In this document: positions 45,309 through 54,250 of the stretch, in pieces | Layout: each line of letters begins with the position of its first letter | Numbering within the stretch: the first letter of the stretch is position 1 | Assembly: GCA_015066465.1 (NCBI GenBank) | Contig: SVOI01000005.1 | Span: 22,426 to 86,425 of the forward strand | Origin: Oscillospiraceae bacterium | GTDB lineage: Bacteria > Bacillota > Clostridia > Oscillospirales > Acutalibacteraceae | Length of the DNA: 64,000 bases | Direction of reading: 5' to 3' | Notes under the pieces: generated by a model | What the model was told of the DNA's origin: nothing | Database searches by the model: none | Seen by the model: the letters and a program-made list of their open reading frames with translations, nothing else | Position numbers and translations under genes: made by a program

Positions 45309-46247
45309 CTATTTTATAACTAAACCTGTTGTTTCATCTTGATTTAAAACAATATTAAGACATTCTATTGCGGCACCAGAAGCGCCTTTGCCTAAATTGT
45401 CATATCTTGCAGTTAAAATAATTCTGTCTTCATTACCGAAAACTGAAACCTCCATTGTATCCAAATCTGAATAAGCATTAGCTGAAATAAAGCCTGCTTC
45501 ATCATTATTCTCTTTGAAATTTACAATAGGACCATTATATTTTTCTTTATAAATATTCTTTATGTCGTCAAGTGTTGTTCCGTCTTTTAACATACTCTTG
45601 AATATCGGCACTGTAACTTCCATACCTGAGTAAAACGGAGCAACAACAGGGCAAAACACAGGAGCATTTTCAATACCGCTGATTGCTTTCATTTCTTTTA
45701 AATGCTTGTGCTGTTGAGTAATACCATATTGTCTTGGAGCCTCTAAAAGCACATCTCTTTCGGCATCCTCATACTCCGCAATCATCTTTTTGCCACCACC
45801 TGAGTAGCCAGTAAGTGAAAAACAAGAAAGATTTTCTGTTTCACTTAAAATTCCAGCCTCTATGAGTGGGTATACGAGTGCTATAAAGCCACTTGCGTGA
45901 CAACCTGGCACTGCAATTCTTTTACTGTTTTTTAACTTTTCTCTGTGACTTGCTGAAAGCTCAGGGAAGCCATAAGCGAAAGCTTCGTCAGTTCTGTGAG
46001 CAGTTGAAGTATCAATAACAACTGTGTTGTCATTTTCAATTAAGCTTACAGATTCTCTTGCAGCATCATCTGGAAGACAAAGAAAAGCAATATCTGCACT
46101 GTTTAACGCTTCTTTTCTTGCCGCCAAATCTTTTCTTTTTTCTTCAGAAAGTGTAATTATTTCAATACCCTTGAAATTTTCAAGTCTTTCAAAAATTCTA
46201 AGACCGGTAGTGCCTGCCTTACCATCAATAAATATCTTTTTTGCCAT
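45309..46247 (-). CDS. argC: N-acetyl-gamma-glutamyl-phosphate reductase, short type
   Basis: 312 residues, the shorter of the two ArgC classes. An N-terminal nucleotide loop (GKAGTTGLRIFERL) opens the protein, the catalytic cysteine lies in VPGCHASG near residue 115, and SLTGYSGGGKKMI follows near 145. It reduces acetylglutamyl phosphate with NADPH to the semialdehyde. The start is inside the end of argH (23-base overlap), indicating coupled translation. The length and sequence style differ from the more common ~345-residue type of Gram-positive organisms. Confidence 0.93.
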   Translation of the reverse strand: MAKKIFIDGKAGTTGLRIFERLENFKGIEIITLSEEKRKDLAARKEALNSADIAFLCLPDDAARESVSLIENDNTVVIDTSTAHRTDEAFAYGFPELSASHREKLKNSKRIAVPGCHASGFIALVYPLIEAGILSETENLSCFSLTGYSGGGKKMIAEYEDAERDVLLEAPRQYGITQQHKHLKEMKAISGIENAPVFCPVVAPFYSGMEVTVPIFKSMLKDGTTLDDIKNIYKEKYNGPIVNFKENNDEAGFISANAYSDLDTMEVSVFGNEDRIILTARYDNLGKGASGAAIECLNIVLNQDETTGLVIK

Positions 46248-47616
46248 TTATAAACTCCGTAACGTATTCTATTTGCTTTTCTACTGAATCATAACCAGTA
46301 GAGCCTGCAGAAATTCTCTTTTTAATACAAGTTTCAAGTGAAATTTCTTCATATAAATCTTCAGTGAATAACTCGCTGATTTTCTGATATTCTGAAAGCT
46401 CCATATTATCAAGAACTATATTTTCATCAATACATTTTGCAACAATCTGACCCACAATTTTATAAGCAGAACGGAATGGAAGACCTTTTTTAACAAGGTA
46501 ATCTGCCAAATCTGTTGCATTTATAAAACCTTTTTGTGCAGCCTTATACATATTATCTTTAAGTGCAACCATTGTAGAAATCATTGGTGCAAAAATGCTT
46601 AAACACTTTTTAACAGTTTCAATACCATCAAAAATTGCTTCTTTATCTTCTTGCATATCTTTATTATAAGCAAGTGGTAAGCCTTTAAGTGTAGTTAAGA
46701 GTGACATTAAATCGCCATAAACTCTGCCTGTTTTACCTCTTACTAATTCTGCCATATCAGGATTCTTTTTCTGTGGCATAATGCTTGAGCCTGTTGTGTA
46801 TGAGTCATCTAATTCTACAAACTTAAACTCCCAGGAAGACCAAAGAATTACTTCTTCAGAAAATCTTGATAAGTGCATCATAATAAGACTAAAGCAAGAA
46901 AGAAGCTCAACACAAAAATCTCTGTCAGAAACGCCATCTATACTGTTTTGTGTTATTCCATAAAAGCCTAATTCTTTTGCTACAAATTCTCTGTCGGTAT
47001 TATATGTAGTACCAGAAAGCGCACAAGAACCAAGTGGTGAATAATTCATTCTTTTTACTGCATCTGAAAGACGACTTATATCACGGATAAACATCATAGC
47101 ATACGCTAAAAGATGGTGAGCGAATGTAATAGGCTGTGCTCTTTGTAAATGTGTGTAGCCCGGCATAATTGCATCCTGATTTTTCTTTGCCTGTTCTAAA
47201 ATTGCTTCTATTAAATTATATAAAAGTTCATTGACTTCTACTGCTTCATCTCTTAAATAGAGACGGATATCAAGAGCAACCTGGTCATTTCTGCTACGTG
47301 CTGTGTGAAGACGTTTACCAACGTCACCCTTACGCTTTGTAAGCTCTGCTTCAACGAACATATGAATGTCTTCTGCTTCCATATCAATTGGAAGTGCGCC
47401 ACTTGTGATATCATCACAAATTGAAGAAAGACCATCTGTAATTTCATTGAAATCCTCTTTAGAAATTATGCCTTGTTTTACAAGCATTGAAGCGTGTGCA
47501 ATTGAACCTTTTATATCCTGCACATACATTTTACTATCAAAGTGAATGGAAGAGTTGAAGTCATCTGCTTCTTTATCTAATGCCTTCCCAAATCTTCCTG
47601 CCCACATTTTATCCAT
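46225..47616 (-). CDS. argH: Argininosuccinate lyase
   Basis: 463 residues from the ATG at 47616; GAAAGGA lies upstream, and the frame to 47649 has nothing better. The fumarase/aspartase-superfamily signature GSSIMPQKKNPD is near residue 275, with HTARSRNDQ near 105 and the active-site histidine in GYTHLQRAQP near 155. It cleaves argininosuccinate to arginine and fumarate. It overlaps the argC start by 23 bases. The 84-base gap from argG holds a 14-bp stem-loop. Confidence 0.96.
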   Translation of the reverse strand: MDKMWAGRFGKALDKEADDFNSSIHFDSKMYVQDIKGSIAHASMLVKQGIISKEDFNEITDGLSSICDDITSGALPIDMEAEDIHMFVEAELTKRKGDVGKRLHTARSRNDQVALDIRLYLRDEAVEVNELLYNLIEAILEQAKKNQDAIMPGYTHLQRAQPITFAHHLLAYAMMFIRDISRLSDAVKRMNYSPLGSCALSGTTYNTDREFVAKELGFYGITQNSIDGVSDRDFCVELLSCFSLIMMHLSRFSEEVILWSSWEFKFVELDDSYTTGSSIMPQKKNPDMAELVRGKTGRVYGDLMSLLTTLKGLPLAYNKDMQEDKEAIFDGIETVKKCLSIFAPMISTMVALKDNMYKAAQKGFINATDLADYLVKKGLPFRSAYKIVGQIVAKCIDENIVLDNMELSEYQKISELFTEDLYEEISLETCIKKRISAGSTGYDSVEKQIEYVTEFINGKKDIY

Positions 47617-47640
47617 AATAATAAAAGTCCTTTCAATGTT

Positions 47641-47682
47641 ATTAACCACTGATTAAACCATTGCAGATAATCAGTGGTTAAT
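47641..47682. promoter_or_regulatory. Intercistronic stem-loop between argG and argH
   Basis: ATTAACCACTGATT / AATCAGTGGTTAAT, a perfect 14-bp stem with a 14-base loop. No T-run follows on the minus strand, so it is more likely an mRNA stability or processing element than a terminator. Confidence 0.6.
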
Positions 47683-47700
47683 TAAATCAATTTATAAAAA

Positions 47701-48933
47701 TTACTTATCTAAACCATTTTTCTCTTTCATTTTTGCCATAACCTTGATTGGAAGACCATAAAGGTTAATAAATCCAGCTGAATCTTTCTGGTCATAAACT
47801 TCATCTTCATCAAATGTAGCAATTTCAGGGTCATAAAGTGAGAATGGAGATTTAACACCTGCATTAATCATATTACCCTTATAGAGCTTGAGTGTAACAT
47901 CACCTGTTACAGTTTGTTGTGTGCTCTTAACAAATGCTAAAATCGCTTCTGTAAGTGGTGTGAACCATTGTGCATTGTAAACGAGCTCTGCTAACTTCTG
48001 AGCAACAAGTGCTTTGTAGTGAGCTGTTTCTTTATCAAGACAAATTGTTTCAAGAACTTCGTGAGCTTTGTAAAGAATTGCACCACCTGGAGTTTCATAA
48101 ACGCCACGGCATTTCATACCAACAAGTCTGTTTTCAACGATGTCAAGAAGACCGATACCATTTGCACCGCCGAGTTCATTGAGTTTTTCAACAATCTCAA
48201 CTGAACCCATAGCTTTGCCATCAATAGCTGTTGGAACACCTTTTTCAAAGTGGATTGTAACGTAAGTTGGTTTATCTGGAGCCATTTCTGGTGAAACGCC
48301 CATTTCTAAGAAGCCTTCTTTATTATAAAGTGGCTCGTTCATTGGGTCTTCAAGGTCAAGACCTTCGTGAGAAAGGTGCCAGATATTTTTATCTTTAGAA
48401 TAGTTTGTTTCTCTGCTTATTTTAAGTGGAACGTTGTGTGCTTCTGCATAATCGATTTCTTCTTCACGAGATTTTATATCCCACTCTCTCCAAGGAGCAA
48501 TAATTGGCATATCTGGTGCGAATGCTTTAATTGCAAGTTCGAAACGAACCTGGTCATTACCTTTACCTGTGCAACCGTGGCAGATAGCGTCTGCACCTTC
48601 TTGTAATGCAATTTCTGCAACTCTTTTACCAATTGATGGACGAGCAAAAGCTGTACCTAAAAGGTATTCTTCATATTTTGCACCTGCCTGAACGCAAGGA
48701 AAAACGTAATCTTCAATAAATTCTTTTGTAAGGTCTTCAACGTAAAGCTTTGAAGCACCTGTTTTAAGAGCTTTTTCTTCAAGACCCTCTAATTCACTTG
48801 CCTGACCAACATTACCTGAAACCGCAATAACTTCGCAGTTATTATAGTTTTCTTTAAGCCAAGGAATAATAATTGATGTATCAAGACCACCTGAGTAAGC
48901 TAATACTACTTTCTTAATGTTTTTCTTATCCAT
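47701..48933 (-). CDS. argG: Argininosuccinate synthase
   Basis: 410 residues, complete. The ATP pyrophosphatase loop [10 protein letters not shown] is at residues ~10-20; the conserved [13 protein letters not shown] near 117 and the EGVPTAIDG segment confirm the family. It joins citrulline and aspartate with ATP. It heads the arginine operon, with GGAGG before the ATG, a consensus promoter at 48987-49015, and an ArgR-type box at 48960-48973 overlapping the early transcript. Repression by arginine through ArgR/AhrC is therefore likely. Confidence 0.97.
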   Translation of the reverse strand: MDKKNIKKVVLAYSGGLDTSIIIPWLKENYNNCEVIAVSGNVGQASELEGLEEKALKTGASKLYVEDLTKEFIEDYVFPCVQAGAKYEEYLLGTAFARPSIGKRVAEIALQEGADAICHGCTGKGNDQVRFELAIKAFAPDMPIIAPWREWDIKSREEEIDYAEAHNVPLKISRETNYSKDKNIWHLSHEGLDLEDPMNEPLYNKEGFLEMGVSPEMAPDKPTYVTIHFEKGVPTAIDGKAMGSVEIVEKLNELGGANGIGLLDIVENRLVGMKCRGVYETPGGAILYKAHEVLETICLDKETAHYKALVAQKLAELVYNAQWFTPLTEAILAFVKSTQQTVTGDVTLKLYKGNMINAGVKSPFSLYDPEIATFDEDEVYDQKDSAGFINLYGLPIKVMAKMKEKNGLDK

Positions 48934-48959
48934 TTTATATTGCCTCCAAAAATTGTTTT

Positions 48960-48973
48960 TGAAAAAATATTCA
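48960..48973. promoter_or_regulatory. ArgR/AhrC-type operator
   Basis: TGAAAAAATATTCA matches the ARG box TGAATWWWWATTCA at all but one defined base and lies just downstream of the argG -10 box, well placed for repression. Confidence 0.55.
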
Positions 48974-48986
48974 TTCTGTGTGCATA

Positions 48987-49015
48987 ATATTACAACTTTA
49001 CAATGTGTTTGTCAA
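48987..49015 (-). promoter_or_regulatory. Sigma-A promoter of the arginine operon
   Basis: Perfect TTGACA, 17 bases, TAATAT on the minus strand, about 54 bases before the argG start. Confidence 0.8.
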
Positions 49016-49215
49016 CACCTTTTTCATAAATATTTATATTTTTGTCATTTTTCACCTACTTCTCGCATATTTATACAGTATTTTGTGCATATTATTCACT
49101 TTACACACTTTTTTATTCATTCCCCTAAATTCAGGCAGAAGCAATCAACAATGTGTCGTTTATCGTTCTTTCGAAACTTTTTCGTGAATTCCTATCAAAT
49201 TTTTGGGATTTACTA

Positions 49216-49244
49216 TTGATTTTTTTAGCAATTTATGTTAAATT
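49216..49244 (+). promoter_or_regulatory. Possible promoter of the REC-GGDEF-EAL gene
   Basis: TTGATT, 17 bases, TAAATT, giving a leader of about 150 bases. Confidence 0.4.
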
Positions 49245-49404
49245 ATACTTGTATTGTGTGGTGTTTTTGTATGTTTTTTCCATATATAGCACCACAAAAA
49301 GCAACAAGTACTACATATTGTTGTATTTATCCAACACTTTTTAACACTTTTGTTGCTTTTCTCGAAAAACCACTATTAATCTGGATTTCCTGGAGGTCTT
49401 TTTT

Positions 49405-51486
49405 GTGGACAAGAAAACTCTCTTGGCTGTTGACGATGCCGAAATAAACAGAAAAATACTCTCGAAACTCTTTTCTTCTGAATTTGATGTTATCGAAGCG
49501 ACTGATGGTAAAGAGGCTCTCGATATAATTGCCGAAAGACAAGGTAATATTGATATTATTGTACTTGATATTATTATGCCAAAATATGACGGCTTCTATT
49601 TTCTTGAGAAAATCAAAAATACAGATTTTTCAGATATTCCTGTTGTTATTGCTACAACTGATAATTCATCAGAAGCTGAAGAAAAGCTTTTGGACCTTGG
49701 TGCAACAGACCTCATTTATAAACCATTCAATCCACAGAATGCTGTAAAAAGAGTTAAAGCTATTCTTGCACGTAGAGAGAACGAAAACCAGAGAATCAAA
49801 TCTGCTACATCATCTGTCGAGAGTCGTCACACAATGGCTATGCGCCAGACTAACACTTTCTCTGCAGAATATGATTTTGAAACTGGTAAAACCTTTATTG
49901 ATCCAGAATACATTCAGTTTGTTCATCGTGATTTTGTAAATATTGATCTTTTTGACCCTACAACTATGATTGGTCTTATTTACCGTCCTGATCTCGATGC
50001 TGTTGTGTCGTTCCTTAATTTAGGCGACGTTCACGAAACAACACAACGTTATATAAATATAAGAATTCTTACAGATAACAACATTTATGAGTGGTTCCGC
50101 CTTGCCCTTACCCTTTATGTTGAAAATGGCATTAAAACTAAAACAATTCTTACATTCAATAATATCAACAATGAGATGGAAGCAATTAAAAAGCTTGAAA
50201 TCTTCTCATCTATTGACAGACTCACCAAAATTCCTAATAGAAACACATTTGTTGAAAAGACTCAGGCTATTATTGAAGAAAATGAAGGTCAAAAATTTGC
50301 AATTGTCCGTTTTGACATTGAAAGCTTTAAAATCATAAACCAGCTTTTCGGTACATCTGAAGGTGACTCAATCCTTAAATTCATTGCTGTTAAGCTTCAG
50401 GAGATTATTGAACCAATTAAAAATGGTACATATTGCAGAATTACTTCAGACTTATTCGCATTTTCTATTCCTTATGATGGAGATGAGCTTCTCAACAAGG
50501 TTATTGATACTTTAGTTGCTGCAGTTAAAATGTACCCACTTAACTTTGACATCACACTTTCATTTGGTATTTATATTGCAGAAAATTCAGAATATTCTGT
50601 AAGGCATATGCTCGACAGAGCAGGTGTTGCACAGAAGGCTACTAAAAACAATTATAAATCTCACGTTTCTTATTTTGATGAGGCACTTAAAGAGCAAGAA
50701 GAAATAGAAATTACAATTGTTTCTGAAATGAAACGTGCTCTTGATAATGGCGAGTTTAAAATTTATCTTCAACCTAAAGTTGATATGAGAACCGGCAGAA
50801 TTATCGGTTCTGAAGCGCTCGTTCGTTGGGTTCACCCTGAAAAAGGTCTTATTTCACCAAGAAACTTTATTCCGATTTTTGAAAATAACGGATTCATTAC
50901 AGAGCTTGACTACTACATTTTTGAAACCGTTTCCAAACAGCTTGATAAGTGGCGTCAGGAAGGAATGCCTATTCTCCCTGTTTCTGTTAACGTTTCACGT
51001 GCAGACCTTTATGACCCTAACTTATTCCCTAACATTGTCAGAATTGTTGATAAATACAACATTCCACACGAAGATATTGAATTTGAACTTACTGAAAGCT
51101 CATTCATTTCTGACAACCACAAGTTAGTTGAACTCACCTTCAACCTTCAAAAAGGTGGCTTCCACGTTCTTATGGACGACTTCGGCAGTGGTTATTCTTC
51201 TCTCAACTCTCTTAAAGATATTAAGGTTGACGTTCTTAAAATTGATATTAACTTCTTACCTACATCAAAAGATGATGAGAGAGCTGGTAAAATCCTCACT
51301 TCTGTTGTTTCAATGGCTCAGGCACTCGACCTTAAGGTTGTTGTTGAAGGCGTTGAAACAAGAGACCAGGCAGATTTCCTTATCAGTATCGGTGCTTATG
51401 AAGCACAAGGTTACTTCTTCTTCAGACCAATGCCAATAGAAGATTTTGAAAAAGCTTTAAAGGCTCAATTAGAAGAAGCCAAATAA
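49405..51486 (+). CDS. Response regulator with degenerate GGDEF and intact EAL domain (probable c-di-GMP phosphodiesterase)
   Basis: 693 residues from a GTG, with GGAGGT seven bases ahead. Residues 1-125 are a receiver: D10/D11, phospho-acceptor D55, T84/T85 and K106. A middle section (~140-270) has no clear motif. The GGDEF domain (~275-415) has the motif replaced by TSDLF, so cyclase activity is unlikely. The EAL domain (~430-690) keeps SEALVRWV, NVS, the glutamate in ELTESSF, MDDFGSGYSSL, KIDINF, VVEGVET and QGYFFFRP, so hydrolysis of cyclic-di-GMP is expected. No membrane segments are seen; input comes from an unknown kinase. A single receiver gene follows. Confidence 0.9.
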   Translation: MDKKTLLAVDDAEINRKILSKLFSSEFDVIEATDGKEALDIIAERQGNIDIIVLDIIMPKYDGFYFLEKIKNTDFSDIPVVIATTDNSSEAEEKLLDLGATDLIYKPFNPQNAVKRVKAILARRENENQRIKSATSSVESRHTMAMRQTNTFSAEYDFETGKTFIDPEYIQFVHRDFVNIDLFDPTTMIGLIYRPDLDAVVSFLNLGDVHETTQRYINIRILTDNNIYEWFRLALTLYVENGIKTKTILTFNNINNEMEAIKKLEIFSSIDRLTKIPNRNTFVEKTQAIIEENEGQKFAIVRFDIESFKIINQLFGTSEGDSILKFIAVKLQEIIEPIKNGTYCRITSDLFAFSIPYDGDELLNKVIDTLVAAVKMYPLNFDITLSFGIYIAENSEYSVRHMLDRAGVAQKATKNNYKSHVSYFDEALKEQEEIEITIVSEMKRALDNGEFKIYLQPKVDMRTGRIIGSEALVRWVHPEKGLISPRNFIPIFENNGFITELDYYIFETVSKQLDKWRQEGMPILPVSVNVSRADLYDPNLFPNIVRIVDKYNIPHEDIEFELTESSFISDNHKLVELTFNLQKGGFHVLMDDFGSGYSSLNSLKDIKVDVLKIDINFLPTSKDDERAGKILTSVVSMAQALDLKVVVEGVETRDQADFLISIGAYEAQGYFFFRPMPIEDFEKALKAQLEEAK

Positions 51487-51536
51487 TCTAAAAGGTTCCG
51501 CTATTGTTTATATGAACCTGACAGGAGATATTTCCA

Positions 51537-51902
51537 ATGAATGAAACGATTTTAATTGTTGATGATGCAGAGTTTTCACGATCTGTTATGAAGCAAGCGT
51601 TATTTAACGCTGGATTTGATAATATTTTAGAAGCGACTACGGCAGAAGAAACCCGCAAGATTTTTGAGAGCGAGTCTCCTGACCTTACTGTGCTTGATAT
51701 CATGCTTCCTGACAGTTTCGACTTAAAACTCCTTTATGAGCTTTTAAGTTTAAACAAAGAAGCAAGAATTGTTATTAACTCTGCTATTAACAAACCAGAA
51801 ATAACTCGTGAAGCACTTATTGCTGGTGCTCGAGGTTTTATAACAAAGCCATTTAATGAAGTTGACTTTTTATGTAAAATAAAAATGGCGTTAGAAGATT
51901 AA
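51537..51902 (+). CDS. Stand-alone receiver-domain response regulator (CheY-like)
   Basis: 121 residues, one receiver domain only. Acid pocket D9/D10, phospho-acceptor D54 in LTVLDIMLP, S82 in place of the switch threonine, and K104 in ITKPF are all present. AGGAGA is eight bases before the ATG. It lies 50 bases after the EAL gene and shares a terminator, so it is probably co-transcribed. It could shuttle phosphate to or from the EAL protein; no kinase gene is in the window, so the partner is unknown. Confidence 0.88.
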   Translation: MNETILIVDDAEFSRSVMKQALFNAGFDNILEATTAEETRKIFESESPDLTVLDIMLPDSFDLKLLYELLSLNKEARIVINSAINKPEITREALIAGARGFITKPFNEVDFLCKIKMALED

Positions 51903-51912
51903 ACTAAAATAT

Positions 51913-51962
51913 TTTAGGGAACAAATCGAGTTTTTTGACCCGATTTGTTCCCTAAATTTTTT
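51913..51962. terminator. Bidirectional intrinsic terminator
   Basis: TTTAGGGAACAAATCG and its full complement form a 16-bp stem, loop of 12, then T6 on the plus strand; it serves the convergent receiver and spoVAC genes. Confidence 0.88.
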
Positions 51963-52389
51963 CTATTAACCAATAAATCAACCCATAAACACTTGCCGCA
52001 CCACAGCCATAAACTATTACAGGACCTGCCAAATTAAACATTTTAGCACCTGTGCCTAAAATATGACCTTCGGCTTTGAATTCAAGTGCTGGTGACACAA
52101 CGGAATTTGCAAAACCTGAAATTGGTACAAAACACCCGGCTCCGCCCACTTTTGCAATTTTATCGAACACACCGAGTATAGTAAGAATTGCGGTAATAAC
52201 AATAAGTGTTATTGAAACAAGGGCTTTCGCCTCAGTAAGCGTCATAGACGTCATAAGATACAACGTTCTTAAAACCTGACCCAGACAGCTTATTGCACCA
52301 CCAAATAAAAATGCATTAATTAAATCTTTTTTAAGTGGCGATTTAGGAGTTAACTTTTCTACTAATTTGCTATATTGATAATTTCTCAT
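51952..52389 (-). CDS. spoVAC: Stage V sporulation protein AC
   Basis: 145 residues. Several hydrophobic segments and the family patterns FLFGGAISCLGQVL, FDKIAKVGGAGCFVPISGFANSVVSPALEFKAEG and the end segment NLAGPVIVYG identify SpoVAC, a membrane part of the SpoVA channel that moves dipicolinic acid into and out of the spore. The start is the ATG at 52389 (MRNYQYSK) with GGTGA before it; the frame can extend four codons to a TTG. spoVAD and spoVAE are not adjacent, although they usually follow; they may lie elsewhere. It implies an endospore former. Confidence 0.92.
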   Translation of the reverse strand: MRNYQYSKLVEKLTPKSPLKKDLINAFLFGGAISCLGQVLRTLYLMTSMTLTEAKALVSITLIVITAILTILGVFDKIAKVGGAGCFVPISGFANSVVSPALEFKAEGHILGTGAKMFNLAGPVIVYGCGAASVYGLIYWLIEKI

Positions 52390-52479
52390 TTTTTTCACCA
52401 AATTTAGTTTATGTAAAATTTATGAGCATATTCCGTTAAAAAAGAAAATAACTAAAAACTTTTGTTGCAAAAACAACTA

Positions 52480-52511
52480 AGAACTCCGAAGTTTTTACAC
52501 TTCGGAGTTCT
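52480..52511 (-). terminator. Probable terminator of the G5/3D gene
   Basis: AGAACTCCGAAG / CTTCGGAGTTCT, a 12-bp perfect stem with an eight-base loop; a modest T-rich stretch follows on the minus strand. Confidence 0.65.
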
Positions 52512-52534
52512 GTTCTGCGCTAAAATAACAATTT

Positions 52535-53791
52535 TTATAATATATAAATAATTATATCACGTCTACCCCAGTTAACACACTCCTGTTCAGTATCCATGTA
52601 AAGGTCAACTGTCCAGTCTGTGCTGTTAATAAAACCACCTGTGTCAGCAGCTATACAATAGCCGTAAACACGTTTGCCATCTGCAGAAACAATATACATT
52701 TCTGTGCCATAAGGAATTTCGTTAGGGTCAACTGCTATATAACCTGTTCTTACTTTTTCACCTGTTGATGTTATTCCACCAGGCATACAGTAAGCAGTAG
52801 CTTTAGCATTAATTGCTTTTTTATAATTTGTAGGAATGCCGTTTGCACCTATATTAACATAGGATGGAACTGCAAGGTCACTTATAGGTGTAGAAGATGG
52901 TGTTGTTGAAGGCTTTACGTTTGCCTTTGTACCAACTTCAAGAATCTTATCTACAGGACGTTTTGTGATATTTGACTCTTTTACAACGCGGTCAATAAGA
53001 ACGTCTCCTATATACGACTCTTTATAAGTGATTTCTCTTACACCGTTCTGACCTTCTTGCTTAACACGTGTTTTACCTGCTGCCAAAGCATCAGTGTAAA
53101 GATACTTAGTGTTAAATGAAAGTTTTTCAGTAACTGTGTAAACCTTTGTTTTAACTTTTATAACTTCGATTACAATACCATTCATAAGCGGTGTGTTTTC
53201 ACCCGGCTTTGTCTGGTCATCGTCACTAATATTAAGGTCAACCTTAGATATAGCGTCGCCTACTGTTTTACCTGAAACTGTTCTTTCGTAAACTGCGCCA
53301 TCTATTTTAATCTTAATATCATAAGCACCATAAACTTCAATTTCCATTCCTTCTACGAGTGGTTCATCTAATGAATAGTTTACTGATGCACCTTCAGGTA
53401 AGCTTATTTCTGCCATTTTAATAGCATCACTAACTGTTCCTGAAGCAAACACTGCATAAGTCGAGCCCTCATAATTAGTAATGGTCACGCTTACGCCTCT
53501 GTTTATTTTTATTACTGTTTCGTCTTCCCCTGCCTTAAACGCTGTAAGGTCTAACTTGTCACCATAAGCTTCATTGAATAAAACATCATTTTCTTCAAGT
53601 ATTGCCTCTGGCTTTGTTTCTCGGGTACGGGTAACAATAACTTTTTCGCCATCCTTAATCTTAACGTCATAAGACTTGCCTGGCTTAGCGAATGCAGTAA
53701 CTGAAACGAAGAATAATACTACCACCATAAGAAGTGCTAACTTCCTATTAGGTAAATGCACTGACATTTCGCCTTTTTTAAATTTTGTCAT
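52535..53791 (-). CDS. Secreted G5/3D-domain cell-wall protein (RpfB/YabE-like)
   Basis: 418 residues from the ATG at 53791, ten bases after AAGGAG. A signal or membrane segment at ~30-47 (LALLMVVVLFFVSVTAFA) is followed by three DUF348-type repeats between ~50 and 225. A G5 domain follows at ~225-305 (VTEKLSFNTKYLYTDALAAG, VKQEGQNGVREITYK), then a Ser/Thr/Pro linker, and a 3D domain at ~345-418 with AYCMPGG, VDPNEIPYGTEMYI, AADTGG and WTVDLYMD. The three aspartates suggest a lytic-transglycosylase-like fold acting on peptidoglycan. Similar Firmicute proteins act in spore germination or resuscitation; the job here is inferred. Confidence 0.88.
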   Translation of the reverse strand: MTKFKKGEMSVHLPNRKLALLMVVVLFFVSVTAFAKPGKSYDVKIKDGEKVIVTRTRETKPEAILEENDVLFNEAYGDKLDLTAFKAGEDETVIKINRGVSVTITNYEGSTYAVFASGTVSDAIKMAEISLPEGASVNYSLDEPLVEGMEIEVYGAYDIKIKIDGAVYERTVSGKTVGDAISKVDLNISDDDQTKPGENTPLMNGIVIEVIKVKTKVYTVTEKLSFNTKYLYTDALAAGKTRVKQEGQNGVREITYKESYIGDVLIDRVVKESNITKRPVDKILEVGTKANVKPSTTPSSTPISDLAVPSYVNIGANGIPTNYKKAINAKATAYCMPGGITSTGEKVRTGYIAVDPNEIPYGTEMYIVSADGKRVYGYCIAADTGGFINSTDWTVDLYMDTEQECVNWGRRDIIIYIL

Positions 53792-53884
53792 GGTATAAAT
53801 ACTCCTTAAACTAGCAATTCCCAAATAATATTTTTGCAGGAATTACTGTTAATAGATAGTCTTGTTTACAATTTAAAATCGAGT

Positions 53885-53913
53885 TATATAACTCAACTAA
53901 AAACTATAAGCAA
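53885..53913 (-). promoter_or_regulatory. Promoter of the G5/3D gene overlapping a palindrome
   Basis: TTGCTT, 17 bases, TATATA on the minus strand; the -10 lies inside the perfect palindrome GAGTTATATAACTC, which could be an operator. Confidence 0.45.
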
Positions 53914-54179
53914 AAATATCTCTTTGCTTTTTATCCTATGGCAAAATGTATTATATCCATTTTTTTGGTATTGTCAAATAATTTAGCGCAACACAATTTG
54001 TCAATATTGCACAAACCACTCGCACAAAATCGACCAAATACCACCGTATTCTGTATTTTATTCAACACCTGTCGTATATTTTTTATTTACATTTTGTAAA
54101 AAATGCAAAAATTACAATTTGTAACTTTTAGCTTTTTCTCTTATCAATCATAAATATTGTGTATTTTTTCAAATTTTTG

Positions 54180-54208
54180 TTGACATAAGCACAATTTAGG
54201 GTGATAAT
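54180..54208 (+). promoter_or_regulatory. Sigma-A promoter of cca
   Basis: Perfect TTGACA, 17 bases, GATAAT, 42 bases before the cca start. Confidence 0.78.
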
Positions 54209-54250
54209 ATTAGACGTTACAACATTTTTTATTAATAAAAAGGACTTAAT

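Larger units (their letters stand above)
48934..49404. other. Divergent spacer between argG and the REC-GGDEF-EAL gene
   Basis: About 470 A/T-rich bases. It holds the argG promoter and ArgR box, a promoter for the rightward gene, and a ~160-base leader with nested inverted repeats (49257-49360). Small frames in it lack ribosome sites and protein-like composition, so I call no gene. Confidence 0.6.
53792..54250. other. Divergent spacer between the G5/3D gene and cca
   Basis: About 460 A/T-rich bases with a promoter in each direction (53885-53913 minus, 54180-54208 plus) and a 14-bp palindrome GAGTTATATAACTC at 53881. No gene, riboswitch fold or RNA is recognised in the ~250 bases between. Confidence 0.6.

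Noticed and set aside
49216..49404. Possible c-di-GMP riboswitch ahead of the EAL gene
   Set aside because: The leader is A/T-rich and lacks the conserved GEMM cores; only generic stems are seen.
48917..49447. Several short rightward frames in the argG spacer
   Set aside because: They lack ribosome sites, are Phe/Ile/Cys-rich as expected from A/T-rich noncoding DNA, and overlap the argG promoter and ArgR box.
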